From Bigelowiella natans CCMP2755 (taxonomy: Eukaryota; Cercozoa; Chlorarachniophyceae): a stretch of DNA of 64,000 nucleotides. The DNA lies in contig ADNK01003483.1 in NCBI GenBank assembly GCA_000320545.1, positions 30,001 through 94,000 of the forward strand, given 5' to 3'. Within the stretch, counting starts at the first letter, position 1, and every line of letters begins with the position of its first letter. The notes beneath the pieces are model-generated. The model ran no database searches. It was not told the origin of the DNA and saw nothing but the letters and a program-made list of their open reading frames with translations. Below, in pieces: positions 50,492 through 61,022 of the stretch. A program made the translations under genes and the position numbers.

Positions 50492-52075
50492 TTAGATTAT
50501 TAGTTTGTATACCCCGAGGATGGTTGCAAAACGGTACTCGATGATTTTTTGTTGATCTACATCAGCGATCATCTGCACCATGTCCCCCCTTGCAAGCGCG
50601 ATGTTTTCCTGCGGCATACCAGATCTGAACAACTCATTTATATACGTCAAGTAGGTCGCCGTTCTCCTGCCTTCATCTTTCCTTTTGTACATAGCTACGA
50701 CCGAGAGACGAACAAAACGCTTCACGATAAAGGATACTTCTTCAAATTTCAAAATGTCCCCGATTGTATCCTCGAGGAATACAATCTCATTTTGGATCAA
50801 TTTTGCTTCCTTCTCTCTAATCTTGTACTTATGATCTAATAGTTTCTCTCGTAGCGGCATGCCTTCTTCGATTGTGGAGCGAAGAAGCAACTTTAGGCCA
50901 TAGTTAAATGCATCAAGTACACTCCAGGAGTTGTAAACGTCCAGACATGTAGTTTCGAGAAGACAAGGAGTCCCAAATTCATCTCTTTCATCAAGAATTT
51001 TCTTCTGTCTGAATAGCGTTCTTTGTACAAATTCATTCATTCTAGCTGTTTCTTGAAGAATGGCATTGGTAGTGGCAGTTTGGACAGTAGGTCTAACTTG
51101 AATGAAATCTTTTCTATGCTTCAAATTTGCAACTATGTGGATCCGGTAGTGAAGGCGCTTCTTCGAGCTATCTTCCCTCGAAATAACATTTTCTTCATAG
51201 TCATGCACCCCATTTTCTTCTTTGAAGTAAACCCCCTGCAACTTAGGCCACTCAATCTCCAACAATCTCTTAATAAGGAACATAAGGATTTTCTCTCTCT
51301 TGTAATAGAAGGCATAGTGGATAGGAATCCATCCATTTACATGATCAGGTTGGGTAAGTTTAGCTTTAAAAACGTCGACAAGGAACTCAACACAAGGCAG
51401 ATGCCCTCCGGCTATTGCTAGAGTCAGGGCAGTGTGGCCTTGACTATCGACCTCGTCGACGGGATATTTTGGATCCTTGCAGTGGATATACCATAGAATG
51501 TGCATATGTCCGTTTGCAGCAGCAAGCATTAGCGTATTCCCTTTCCGTTTATTTTTTGTCAAAAGATGTGCATCGTTTGCCTTGATTGGGGTCTCAACGA
51601 GATCGTTGAGTTCTCCATTCAGTAAGCACATTATGCTCAACCATCCGTTCTCAGCTGCGTGCATCATTGCATCATAGCCATCAGCATCCTTGAAAATTAA
51701 TGAATACAACAATAAGAACAATAAGATGTATTGAGCGAATAACAAGCAAAAAACTACCCTCATGAAAGGATCAGCGTGGAGATTGAGCTCTGTTTTGTTG
51801 AAAAGGGATTCCTCTTTCTGCTTCTTGTAGGTTCCCTCTTTCATCTTCTCTGTCATCAGAGTCTTAACAAGTTCGAAGAATCCCAACCTTGCCGTTTTCA
51901 TTAGAACTGTCTCTCTCAGTTCTCTAGATCTCCAATTACAGTTCGCAAGTTTGAGTAACTTCTCAAACTCCACTATGTCGTAGGAATCTTCTTGGACATG
52001 AGTGTACAGCTTTCTTGAGTGCCGCACGCCAAAATCTTCATCATCAGCGTCGCCAGCCTCGTCAAATCTATCCAT
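50492..52075 (-). CDS. Ankyrin-repeat protein with long unknown C-terminal region, about 504 residues
   Basis: The best start is the ATG at 52075 (MDRFDEAGDADDEDFGVRHS); an upstream in-frame TTG is less likely. Ankyrin repeats follow: LRETVLMKTARLGFFELVKT, DADGYDAMMHAAENGWLSIM, GNTLMLAAANGHMHILWYI, GHTALTLAIAGGHLPCVEFL and GWIPIHYAFYYKREKILMFL. These are protein-binding repeats; the partner is unknown. The rest (about 270 residues) is charged and helical with no recognised domain. A 69-nt AT-rich stretch (51689-51757) has perfect intron ends, falls inside a repeat and is in frame without stops, so it would add 23 hydrophobic residues if retained. I treat it as an intron. Otherwise the gene is unusually intron-poor for this window. 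Confidence 0.85.
   Translation of the reverse strand: MDRFDEAGDADDEDFGVRHSRKLYTHVQEDSYDIVEFEKLLKLANCNWRSRELRETVLMKTARLGFFELVKTLMTEKMKEGTYKKQKEESLFNKTELNLHADPFMRVVFCLLFAQYILLFLLLYSLIFKDADGYDAMMHAAENGWLSIMCLLNGELNDLVETPIKANDAHLLTKNKRKGNTLMLAAANGHMHILWYIHCKDPKYPVDEVDSQGHTALTLAIAGGHLPCVEFLVDVFKAKLTQPDHVNGWIPIHYAFYYKREKILMFLIKRLLEIEWPKLQGVYFKEENGVHDYEENVISREDSSKKRLHYRIHIVANLKHRKDFIQVRPTVQTATTNAILQETARMNEFVQRTLFRQKKILDERDEFGTPCLLETTCLDVYNSWSVLDAFNYGLKLLLRSTIEEGMPLREKLLDHKYKIREKEAKLIQNEIVFLEDTIGDILKFEEVSFIVKRFVRLSVVAMYKRKDEGRRTATYLTYINELFRSGMPQENIALARGDMVQMIADVDQQKIIEYRFATILGVYKLII
51689..51757 (-). other. In-frame 69-nt intron inside an ankyrin repeat
   Basis: On the minus strand it begins GTAGTTTTTTGC and ends TTTTCAAG after an AT-rich interior. 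Its removal joins HADPFMR to DADGYDAMMHAAENG, restoring a normal ankyrin repeat. If kept, it reads as a hydrophobic stretch (VVFCLLFAQYILLFLLLYS) and looks like a membrane helix. Confidence 0.75.
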
Positions 52076-52155
52076 CCTCTTCAACTATTTAGTGCAGTAA
52101 AGTGATTGCCACCCGTTTGCTCTCTAAACTCTGGTTTTTGTATTTGCTCTCTTGC

Positions 52156-52476
52156 AGAAAGAATCTTGGGGGAGAGAGCAGTCACGAGCTTACTTACCTA
52201 CCAAGAGATCTGCCTTTGCCGTTAGAGCTACTTTCACATGCCATTTTCACTAAGCGTCAATACAAAACACTTCAAATTGACTATCACATCAAACGGATGC
52301 AACAGGAAACCCAGGAAACCTCGAAAATTAACATTAGGTGGCCTCACATCCCTGACGTTCAAACAAAATTGAGGTGGATCTTGTCGATGTTCTCTAGATT
52401 CTTGGATCTTGCGATGTTCCTACTGCAGTTCATGTATCTCTGCTACGACGACATTGTCCTCGGAATCCACAGATGA
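52156..52476 (+). CDS. Candidate small plus-strand coding exon, unrecognised
   Basis: An open frame follows a pyrimidine-rich CTCTTGCAG acceptor: NLGGESSHELTYLPRDLPLP, LLSHAIFTKRQYKTLQIDYH, NIRWPHIPDVQTKLRWILSM, then a hydrophobic end (LAMFLLQFMYLCYDD) before a stop at 52476. It has the varied composition of real coding sequence. There is no in-frame ATG near its beginning (the longer frame opens with GTG at 52102), and an upstream exon would have to overlap the ankyrin gene start. It may be the last exon of an unseen transcript, or spurious. Confidence 0.35.
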   Translation, partial: RKNLGGESSHELTYLPRDLPLPLELLSHAIFTKRQYKTLQIDYHIKRMQQETQETSKINIRWPHIPDVQTKLRWILSMFSRFLDLAMFLLQFMYLCYDDIVLGIHR

Positions 52477-52903
52477 TTTTCATCGGGACACAAAAGAGTT
52501 TGGTTTCCGTGTGGGTCCCGAATTACGACGTCATCATCTGTTGGCTATTTGCTGAAGGCTGAAATAGTGAATCGCTATCTGTTGTCCGGGAAACATCGTA
52601 TAATTATTGTCTAATTGGAGACAAATTCGCCAAAACTTCCGCTGCCACCCCCTTCTTCGCTTTCGATCTCTCTGCAGGTTCAGAAGAAGGGTCCTGCCCT
52701 CTGTCACGTCGGCCACCCATCTCCCCATTTCCCAACCCTTCTTTGGTTAATATGTCTTTGGTCGAGCCACCTCCGCATCTGCGAGTTTTAAAAACTCTCT
52801 GATAGATACAAATACAGTTTGACTTGGGAGGGGTACATGACGCAGGGCCAGACATATTTAATTCATTTTCTATTGAGTAGAGCGTATTCGTTTGGTGCTT
52901 TAG

Positions 52904-53113
52904 ATGCGAATTCAATTTGAGTTTAGTGAATGTGGTCCTGTGTTCTTTAACTGTAGCAGGGCTCTTATTGCAATGAGTGCAGCTGTTTTCTCAAACACCA
53001 CTCTCCACCACCTAAAGGGCAAAGGAAACACAGAAGCAGCACCAGCATCAACTACAAGCGCGATGAACTATAACCACCGTCATTCGCAGAATCATCAACA
53101 GCATTATCGTGAG

Positions 53114-53148
<35 letters not shown>

Positions 53149-53676
53149 GAAGCTTGATCCTAGAGATAGGACTCAAGAGTTTCTAGCAGCCGTCACAGAA
53201 TGTGAAAGACAACGGGGCATAATACAAGGAGGAGGAAGAGGGGGAGAAGTAGGAGGAGGAGGAATTCAGGGAAAGGGCCTGGGTCATCAGCATATTCAAA
53301 ATAAAAGTCAATCAAAGAATGGGTAGTGTCAATTAATGCACTTTATTCTATATATTTAATACATTATATTTCTAATTAATTTTGATTGCTCCTAGGTTTC
53401 AATATCACCATGCATCTGCAGCAGCGGGAAGGGGAGGAATGGGGACAGAGTCTCACATAAGCAATAATCGTGATGATCCTCCAATACACGCTGCTACAGC
53501 ACATATGCAACAAAGCAGTAGTTCCATGTTAGTAATAGCATTAGTAGCAGTAGTAATAGACTCATCTACACACACCGATTATTGCAGCATATCATTCACT
53601 AACTCGTAGAATAGCACATTGAATAATACATGCTGTTGTATTTGTATAATATGGTGTGGGGTTGGCGGTGCTGGTG

Positions 53677-53759
<83 letters not shown>

Positions 53760-54481
53760 GTGCCAATAAGAATATCGCTGATATTCCAAACACAACAACT
53801 AAAGGACCGAGTTCTTGAAAGCAGCTGCACACATCGAAAAGGGAATACAGGTTGGTTGACGGTCCTATGACTATGGCAAATTACTTACTATTATGATCAT
53901 GATGACGTTCATGTTTGATGGTGGGAAGTAGGTAGCGGTAGTAGTAGTTCACACGTGAGAGGAGTGATGGTGGGAAGTAGGTAGCGGTAGTAGTAGTTCA
54001 CACGTGGAGGAGGAGTGTACCTTGGTGATGGTGACAGCGAAATATAATGAATGATGACTCTCTTTTACACTCCTTCGCAGGTGACTAAAGCACGCGTGGA
54101 GGAAATGAAAGCGCTGAACAATCGAAGATCTGTATTCAACGATAGAGAAGAAGAAGACAAGATCGCAGAACTAAGGCATCTAGTTAACAAGGTCTATTAT
54201 ACAACACTACTGGACTAGTACAATTGATTCCTTCATCATCTTCTTCTTCTTCTTCTTCTTTGTTTTTGCTTTTTATTCTTTAATATGTTTATGGTCTTGC
54301 TACTAGGACTTTGCTGCTTTAGGAAACGACATTGAGCTACTCGATCAAAGTGCGAAGAATAAGCCGCAACTTGCCCAGGTTGATGATGATTTGAAGGATG
54401 ATGATGTAAAGAATCAACAAATCTTGAGGCTGGTGCTGTTTATCGAGCATGCTCTCTCCTTTCTCTTTGTATATGTGTGTC

Positions 54482-54538
<57 letters not shown>

Positions 54539-54977
54539 GAGTATATCATATTTTTTTTATGTTTAAATTTTGCCGACAATCTCGAAAGCTGTCGTTCTGC
54601 TGCATACGTGTACAATAAGCAGTGATGCTATTACTCATCATCATAATTTACATCTGCAGCACAAAACTACAAGGTCCCATACAGAAGCAGTCGTGAGTGG
54701 TTTGAAAGCAACAATAGCACAGGTTCTTGCTTAAAGTAGTGTATTGTAATAGTGTGCTGCTGACGGGGGGGGTGGTGAATGGAAATTGTGTCTCGAAGTA
54801 ACCCTTCCTCTTCTTTCTCTGCTGCTACGTGTGTATTATTAATCATCGAAATATTATCATAATGATACTATGTGTGGCGGCGAAGATACCAAACCCAAGT
54901 TTCTTCTTCTTCTCTCTCTCTCTCTCTTTCTCTTTCTTCTTTCAAGCAGTAAGAGAGAGAAGTGGCTGTCTGTGAGT

Positions 54978-55013
<36 letters not shown>

Positions 55014-56160
55014 ACATGTACGTCTCTCGGTTATGTATCTATTCACGCATGCAAGGATATATATCTTGATAAGCCCTCCTCCTCCTCCTCCTCCCCCTCC
55101 TTCTCACCCCTTGCCTTGCGACGACTCATTTTTCTTCTTTCAACTCATATTAGCATGCAGATAGAAATACGGTGTTGCCATCGTCGTCGTGGGCATTATT
55201 CAGCTGAACAAGCAAATAATAGTACATATTGTCAATTATAGGCAGCGAAGGATTTTGCCGAAATTCTCCAAAAACAAAATAAGAGACTTCAGGTGTCGAG
55301 TGATATGTGCTTCATCGAAGACGCACAGAGAAAGGACGGGGGGGGGGGGGGGAGCATTAATATCCATCACCTCTGGCCAATCATCATTATATTCTGAGGA
55401 TACTATTGTCACTGACTTACTCGTGAATACAAACATGACACACCATAGGAAGAAAGCAGTAGACGGTCTCGATTTGAGAGCTCCGGCTCGGTGGGGAAAC
55501 TTAGAATGAGAAGGTAGTAAGTGTAGTAGTATTGTGTGAGAAGATAATTACTATTTTTAAGACGACGACGATGATGATGATGATGTAAAACGATGTAACA
55601 GGGATACGATTTTAATTTTGAGCAATACAATATTGATGGGTTGTTATCATTCTTCATATGGTAATAACAGTGTTATTAACGTCTCTCCTCCTCTTTCTCC
55701 TCCCCTCCTCGCCAACAACACCCACTACCACCATCATCGCCACCAGACGTGCAGTTGACGGATTTTGGACGCGAAAGAATCAAGCAACGCACTCAGAACA
55801 GATGCGTTTGCAGCAATTGCAGGTACTAGTAATGGAAGACAATGAAGAAGAAGAAGAAGAAGAAGAGAAAGAGAGATTCTCTTCCAAGCTTTGGTTTTGA
55901 CATTACACGAGTAGTTTGTGATAATTGAACAATACACGAGTAGTAGTTTGAGATTGATGTGCCTTGTGACATTGATAAGGGTTGTGATAGTGGTGGGGAA
56001 ATATATGGAAGAAGTATCATTAGTGTGTTAAAGGGTTTTTGATTTATCCCACAGCAATGGTGAGTCACTCATGAATGATAAACAATATACGTGATAGCAG
56101 CAGTAGAGGGAGGAGAATCAACGATTCACTTCCAATTAATTGCTAATGGGATATGCTAGT

Positions 56161-56191
<31 letters not shown>

Positions 56192-57307
56192 GTCGTCGTC
56201 GTCATCGTCATTACTATACATAAATGCCTCCTCTTTATCTGCTGCTCCTAAGCAACAGAACCGAAAACAAATACCTGGATCGAAGGGCTACAGCTATTCA
56301 GAATATAGAATCAACTTTGGTGATGACGACGACGATGATGATGATGATGATGACGACGATGGTGATGGTCGTGATAATTATCACAGTGATGCTGATGATG
56401 CTGTTGTTGATGATGACGATGATGATGAGGGAATCATAATAATGATTACAATTATAAAACGAAGATCCGTATGAGTAGAAACCAATGAGTATAGATAGGT
56501 AGGTGGATATCATTCGCAATAATCAAACACAAATGAAAGATTACAACCTCTCCTTCATCTTCATCGTCATCATCATCATCTTCTTCTTCTTCTCCTTCTT
56601 CTGTTTTATAATCTCAACTACTACTCTTACTCAGAATGAACTAGGCACTGTGTACAGTAGAATGGCAAACATAGTTGCAAGCCAACAGGAGGTATGATGA
56701 CGATGATGATGATGATGATAATGACGATGATGACTACAACATAATGATAATAACGATGGTGGCCATAGTATTTAATATGATGGCGAATAAGGCTTCTAAC
56801 AATGCTACTGCTGCGTCTTCGTCGTTGATTGAATAACCATCATCAGATCGCAATTAGGATAGACGAAAACATGGCAACAACAGTATTACAACAACAACAA
56901 CAACAACAACAAATAACGAATAAATACTAAACCTTTTCTGGTCCCAAATGGAGCACAACAAGCAACATTTGAAAATGAGATCTTTGATTTTCTTCTCCTG
57001 TGTTGGTTGTTTTTATGACCCTTAACTGATGCTTTGTTGTTACATTCGTTGGTGATATTGCAATGACGACCAATTAGGTTGAGCAAACAGAAATGGGACA
57101 CAACGAGCTTATCAAGTAAGCAGAGGCTAAAAACACTCAAGCAGCAGTTTCTTGGAGCTTGCTCAATTATCACGCTGTGACTGACTGATATATTATATTA
57201 GGTACTTCTCTGCAGTCTCAGGAAACCGCAGCCTCATCTTGAAAATATTTGGCATTCTCATAGCAATAACCATATTGTTTACGTATCTGCAATCGTCGAA
57301 GCAATGA
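52904..57307 (+). CDS. STX5: Syntaxin-5 (Sed5 / SYP3-type Qa-SNARE)
   Basis: Syntaxin-5 drives fusion in ER-Golgi and intra-Golgi traffic. The Sly1-binding N-peptide motif is clear: DPRDRTQEFLAAVTECERQR. Then come TEFLKAAAHIEKGIQ (53780-53838), ARVEEMKALNNRRSVFNDRE (54082-54191), DFAALGNDIELLDQSAKNK (54308-54378), HTEAVVSGLKATIAQ (54660-54720), AAKDFAEILQKQNKRLQ (55242-55292), a basic linker (55449-55512, 55747-55824), the SNARE helix (YLDRRATAIQNIEST 56260-56319, NELGTVYSRMANIVASQQE 56635-56690, IAIRIDENMATT 56849-56884, EQTEMGHNELIK 57078-57115) and the tail anchor ILKIFGILIAITILFTYL ending at 57307. It matches the family along its length. The start is uncertain: the ATG at 52904 follows an in-frame TAG, but ATGs at 52973 or 53062 are also possible. 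Before the N-peptide is a His-rich region with a run of eleven His. Confidence 0.93.
53682..53757. repeat. TA run passing into a GT run in a syntaxin intron
   Basis: About 35 bases of TA, then about 30 of GT, just upstream of the exon coding TEFLKAAAHIEKGIQ. Confidence 0.9.
53916..54006 (+). repeat. Two-copy tandem duplication, 42 bases with a 49-base period
   Basis: TGATGGTGGGAAGTAGGTAG starts at 53916 and 53965, and both copies continue through CGGTAGTAGTAGTTCACACG. They lie in a syntaxin intron and appear identical over 42 bases. Confidence 0.9.
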
Positions 57308-57399
57308 TAGTCTGTTGTCTTGAAAGTGAGGGTTAGAGCATGTATATATCATCATATTGTCGTGTTTACAGTGAGTTGAGTTGATCGTCGATGATGCAT

Positions 57400-57830
57400 G
57401 CCAAAATCATTAAAAGTTCTCTGCCAATGCACAACGTGTTTAGTAATGACAATTGATGAACAATGATGATGAACGTCCGTACCAATGCTCTACAGTGGCA
57501 ATTAATAATTGCAGGATCGAATGCCGAATGCATGTCCAGAGCATCTTAGCTAACACGTGTACTTTCATTGTAGCCAGTGGCGTAACTAAATAACAATGTC
57601 TCCCCACGCTATGAGACGGATGCAATGAGTATGTTAAATTATTTTATATTTTGTTGTCATCCTAATGTAGCTGTGCAAAGCCGCGGCTAATATACACATG
57701 TGTATATGTACATATGCATAGTGCACATGTACAAATGCGCAAGCATCCGTCGCTTTGCTTAGCAATATGTTAAAATGACTACTGATCGAAAACATGTGAT
57801 TGTTTCATTATATCTGTCTCTCTCTCTCTA

Positions 57831-57869
<39 letters not shown>

Positions 57870-57873
57870 TATT

Positions 57874-57918
<45 letters not shown>

Positions 57919-58080
57919 TGGACCGCAACGACGAGAAAAAAGGCCTCTCAAACACAAAAAAAAAGAGCTCGCACTGCTGCGCGCTTTCTCATGCTTGCAA
58001 CACGCTAGCACGCTACACGTGATAATAGAAATAAATAAAAACAAATAGATACAACTTAAGCGCTGTAGCCGCTGCTTTCC
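57400..58080. repeat. Island 5: weaker GCATGC / CACATGTG palindrome-rich DNA in a convergent gap
   Basis: Words such as GATGCATGCC, ACACATGTGTATATG, GTGCACATGTACA and GCTAGCACGCTACACG occur between the stop of syntaxin-5 (+) and the minus-strand gene that ends near 58340. Unlike the other islands it is interrupted by a CT-CA-TA compound microsatellite (57819-57914), and CTAG is less dense. Confidence 0.5.
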
Positions 58081-58141
58081 ATAGCTACATTAGGATGACA
58101 ATTGAAAAAATTGAAACATTTCATTGCATCCGTCTTATATT

Positions 58142-58173
<32 letters not shown>

Positions 58174-58339
58174 AGCAATTATGGCGTGCCAATGGTGGTA
58201 AGAGGCAGTGTTTAGAAAATGATTTTTGTGCTGTGTGACTGTAATATTTGGATTGCATGCTTAAGTCATGATAAATACGATATTTAGAGTATTATATCGT
58301 ACAATATATACACAGTAAATTATAAATGTCTATTGTCGG

Positions 58340-59715
58340 TTGGCCGTCGTTCATCGATCATCCTCACGCACCTCTACATATCTGACGCATTCTCTGTATG
58401 AATACTTCTCGATTGCTATCTGAAAGCTTCGAGAACCCACAAAGCGAGTCCATGTGAGTGCTCGGTGTTACTACAGTTTCATTGCTGCTATTGCCCCCAC
58501 CTCCCAACATCCACACAGCAAGCTGTCGTTGTCTGATCATGATGAATGAGAAGATGAGAAGTTTGAGAAACGATATATCATTCCACCGAGTCAGTCAGCA
58601 GAGGCAATAATAATGCAAACATTTCTTCGATGATACTCCCAACAATGTAGCTGTGATGAGGTGGCTTTTGAAAAGGGACATTACTTTATAACAAAGTTCT
58701 CCACCGTAAACCAATCGTATGAGCGTATGTTCAGATTTGGATACGACAGTCTGCGAGGTAGTCGCAGTATAATAACATGAGTAAGGCGAACACGACAACA
58801 ACAACGGCGAGAGGAAATATGCTATTGCATCTACCACCTAATCTTAACGTCCGTTCCGATTTATTCCTTTTCTATTACATAACGCCACGCTACTATTCTT
58901 ACCTAGTACTTTTAATATTTAATAAACTGAAGAGCCCACATAAATAATATTAAATAAACCGAAGTAGGCATTTCATTCTCTACTCGCTGATACCACTACT
59001 ACCACTACTGCTGCTGCTACTACTGCTACTACTACTACTGGGATCTACCCAAGACACAGGTCCCCAGGAAGAATACGCGTTTGATCAAATTTGCAGGTTC
59101 TTGGACGGGGAGCGACTTCAATTCGCCAGCGATTCTATAGAGAAAGGAAATAGAGAGAAAAGAGAAAAGAGAAGAGAGAGAGAGGGAGAGGGAAAGAAAC
59201 GATGAAGAGAAGAACTAATAACAAGAGGCACTTGATGAACGATGACTAATAGCTCAAGAATAGGCTCATCAGTAGAGTCACCCTTACATGGATAAGCAAT
59301 GTAAAGGACACAAGGCGATTGGTAATACCAGAACTGACGCAACAGTAGCATTGCATCGACTTACGTGCAACCTAATCATCATTTAGTAGTTGTGGTAGGA
59401 TATAACTAATTGTAGCAGCAGCAGCAGCAGCAGGAGGACACTTAGATGATGCAGTAAGTAGAGTAAGTACCAGTAGTGGCGATAGTATGTAGTAGTGGTA
59501 GTGGTAGTTTCTCGTTCAATCATATCTCATAAAAAACATCGTCATTCGAAAAGACAAAGAAGTAGAGCACTGCGTCCTCCCCCCCTCCCCCTTTCATCCT
59601 TCTCTCCGCTTTTCCTTCATGAAAGCTCATATCTCCATTGAGCTATCAACAAGCACTTGCATCATTTCCTCATCTTCCTCGATTTTACCATATTATTAAA
59701 TTCTGCCTTGTCTTC

Positions 59716-59747
<32 letters not shown>

Positions 59748-59953
59748 CTTTTGTTTCTACTCCTTCTTCCTACTGATGATTGTATTTGTAGCAGCTGCAA
59801 TATCCGCAAATGCACTCGAAAGCAGAGGCCGTCCCGATCAATTTACGATGTTTCCTAAGTTGTTGGTAATGAACAGCACGATTATCACTTAAAATGACGA
59901 CGATGATGATGGCGATTCGATCATATGTACGCTTTCAATGATTGTAATTAAGC

Positions 59954-60021
<68 letters not shown>

Positions 60022-60255
60022 AGTTGTTGTAGCTTACAGTAGATGGGCCTCGAGCATCTTCGTGGTAAACGACTGATAACCGCAATCTAAAGCCCAAACA
60101 GCAGACACACATCGTAATCATATACATGCTTGGCGGTGATAACACACGTTCAAGGTACTGATATGATGATTAAGATGACAATGCCACTATCTCAAAAGTG
60201 AAGAAATCTCGTGATGCATTTTTACACCATCAGATATCGATTAGGAAGGCATATA

Positions 60256-60295
<40 letters not shown>

Positions 60296-60730
60296 TTATA
60301 ATCGAATGTGAATCATGTTGGATCATCTTAACGGAGCAATATTACTGTCAAATTGGGTCGTTGTAAATAAATATCATCAAGAGTACCAGAGATACACGGT
60401 GGAGTGAATAATCTATTGCTAACGTGTTAGCATGGCAGCAAAAAGCACCTTTTTTAAGACACACATATCTAAAATGCTCCTGATGATAGAAGGAAGAGTT
60501 GCCTCCCATATATTTCTTTCCCCGTTCCCCACGTTTGGTAGTTGAGTCGATGTCGTACATTGAGGACCAAAGAGTAGCAAACTGAGGACAGAAGTCACAG
60601 CATTCAATTGCCATTAGAAGACATTGTTTAGAGGAGATAACACGATATACACAGAATAGCTTTGGCGTGTTCTCTTCCTTGACACCATTTCATATTTAGA
60701 ATCGTTATTTTGTGATGTTTTCTTGATTGC
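58340..60730 (-). CDS. Unresolved multi-exon gene, function unknown
   Basis: Several minus-strand exon-like segments carry coding-type sequence between splice signals, but I could not join them with confidence. They are about 60568-60440 (TQLPNVGNGERNIWEATLPS then IIRSILDMCVLKK), 60090-60045 (SFTTKMLEAHL), 59135-59048 (GELKSLPVQEPANLIKRVFF), 58765-58690 (VVSKSEHTLIRLVYGGELCY) and 58415-58368 (IAIEKYSYRECVRYVE). Segments at 60940-60733 (IEDFTIYFNEFGIPLEAARA and SYAEKPPLQRILLQP) overlap the end of the zinc-finger model in another frame and may belong here. No family is recognised, so boundaries and exon order are tentative. Confidence 0.35.
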
Positions 60731-60833
60731 TACACTACTGATAGGTTGCAGCAGGATCCTCTGCAATGGGGGTTTTTCAGCGTAAGATACGGGGGATTGA
60801 GCTCGTGCCGCCTCAAGTGGAATTCCAAATTCA

Positions 60834-60985
60834 CTATGTAACCAACAACACAGCAGCGACGAAGAACAACAACACTTGAAATATATCGTGAAGTCCTCGA
60901 TGCGTGATGCAAGCTTCAGGTCTTTAAGATCGCATGCTCAAGCATCATCAGAATTCATTTATCGAGGGGCGAGGGTTTTGATGTA

Positions 60986-61022
<37 letters not shown>

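Noticed and set aside
52102-52155. Start of the plus-strand ORF at 52102
   Set aside because: The first codon is GTG, and the segment ends in a pyrimidine tract plus CAG that looks like an intron end.
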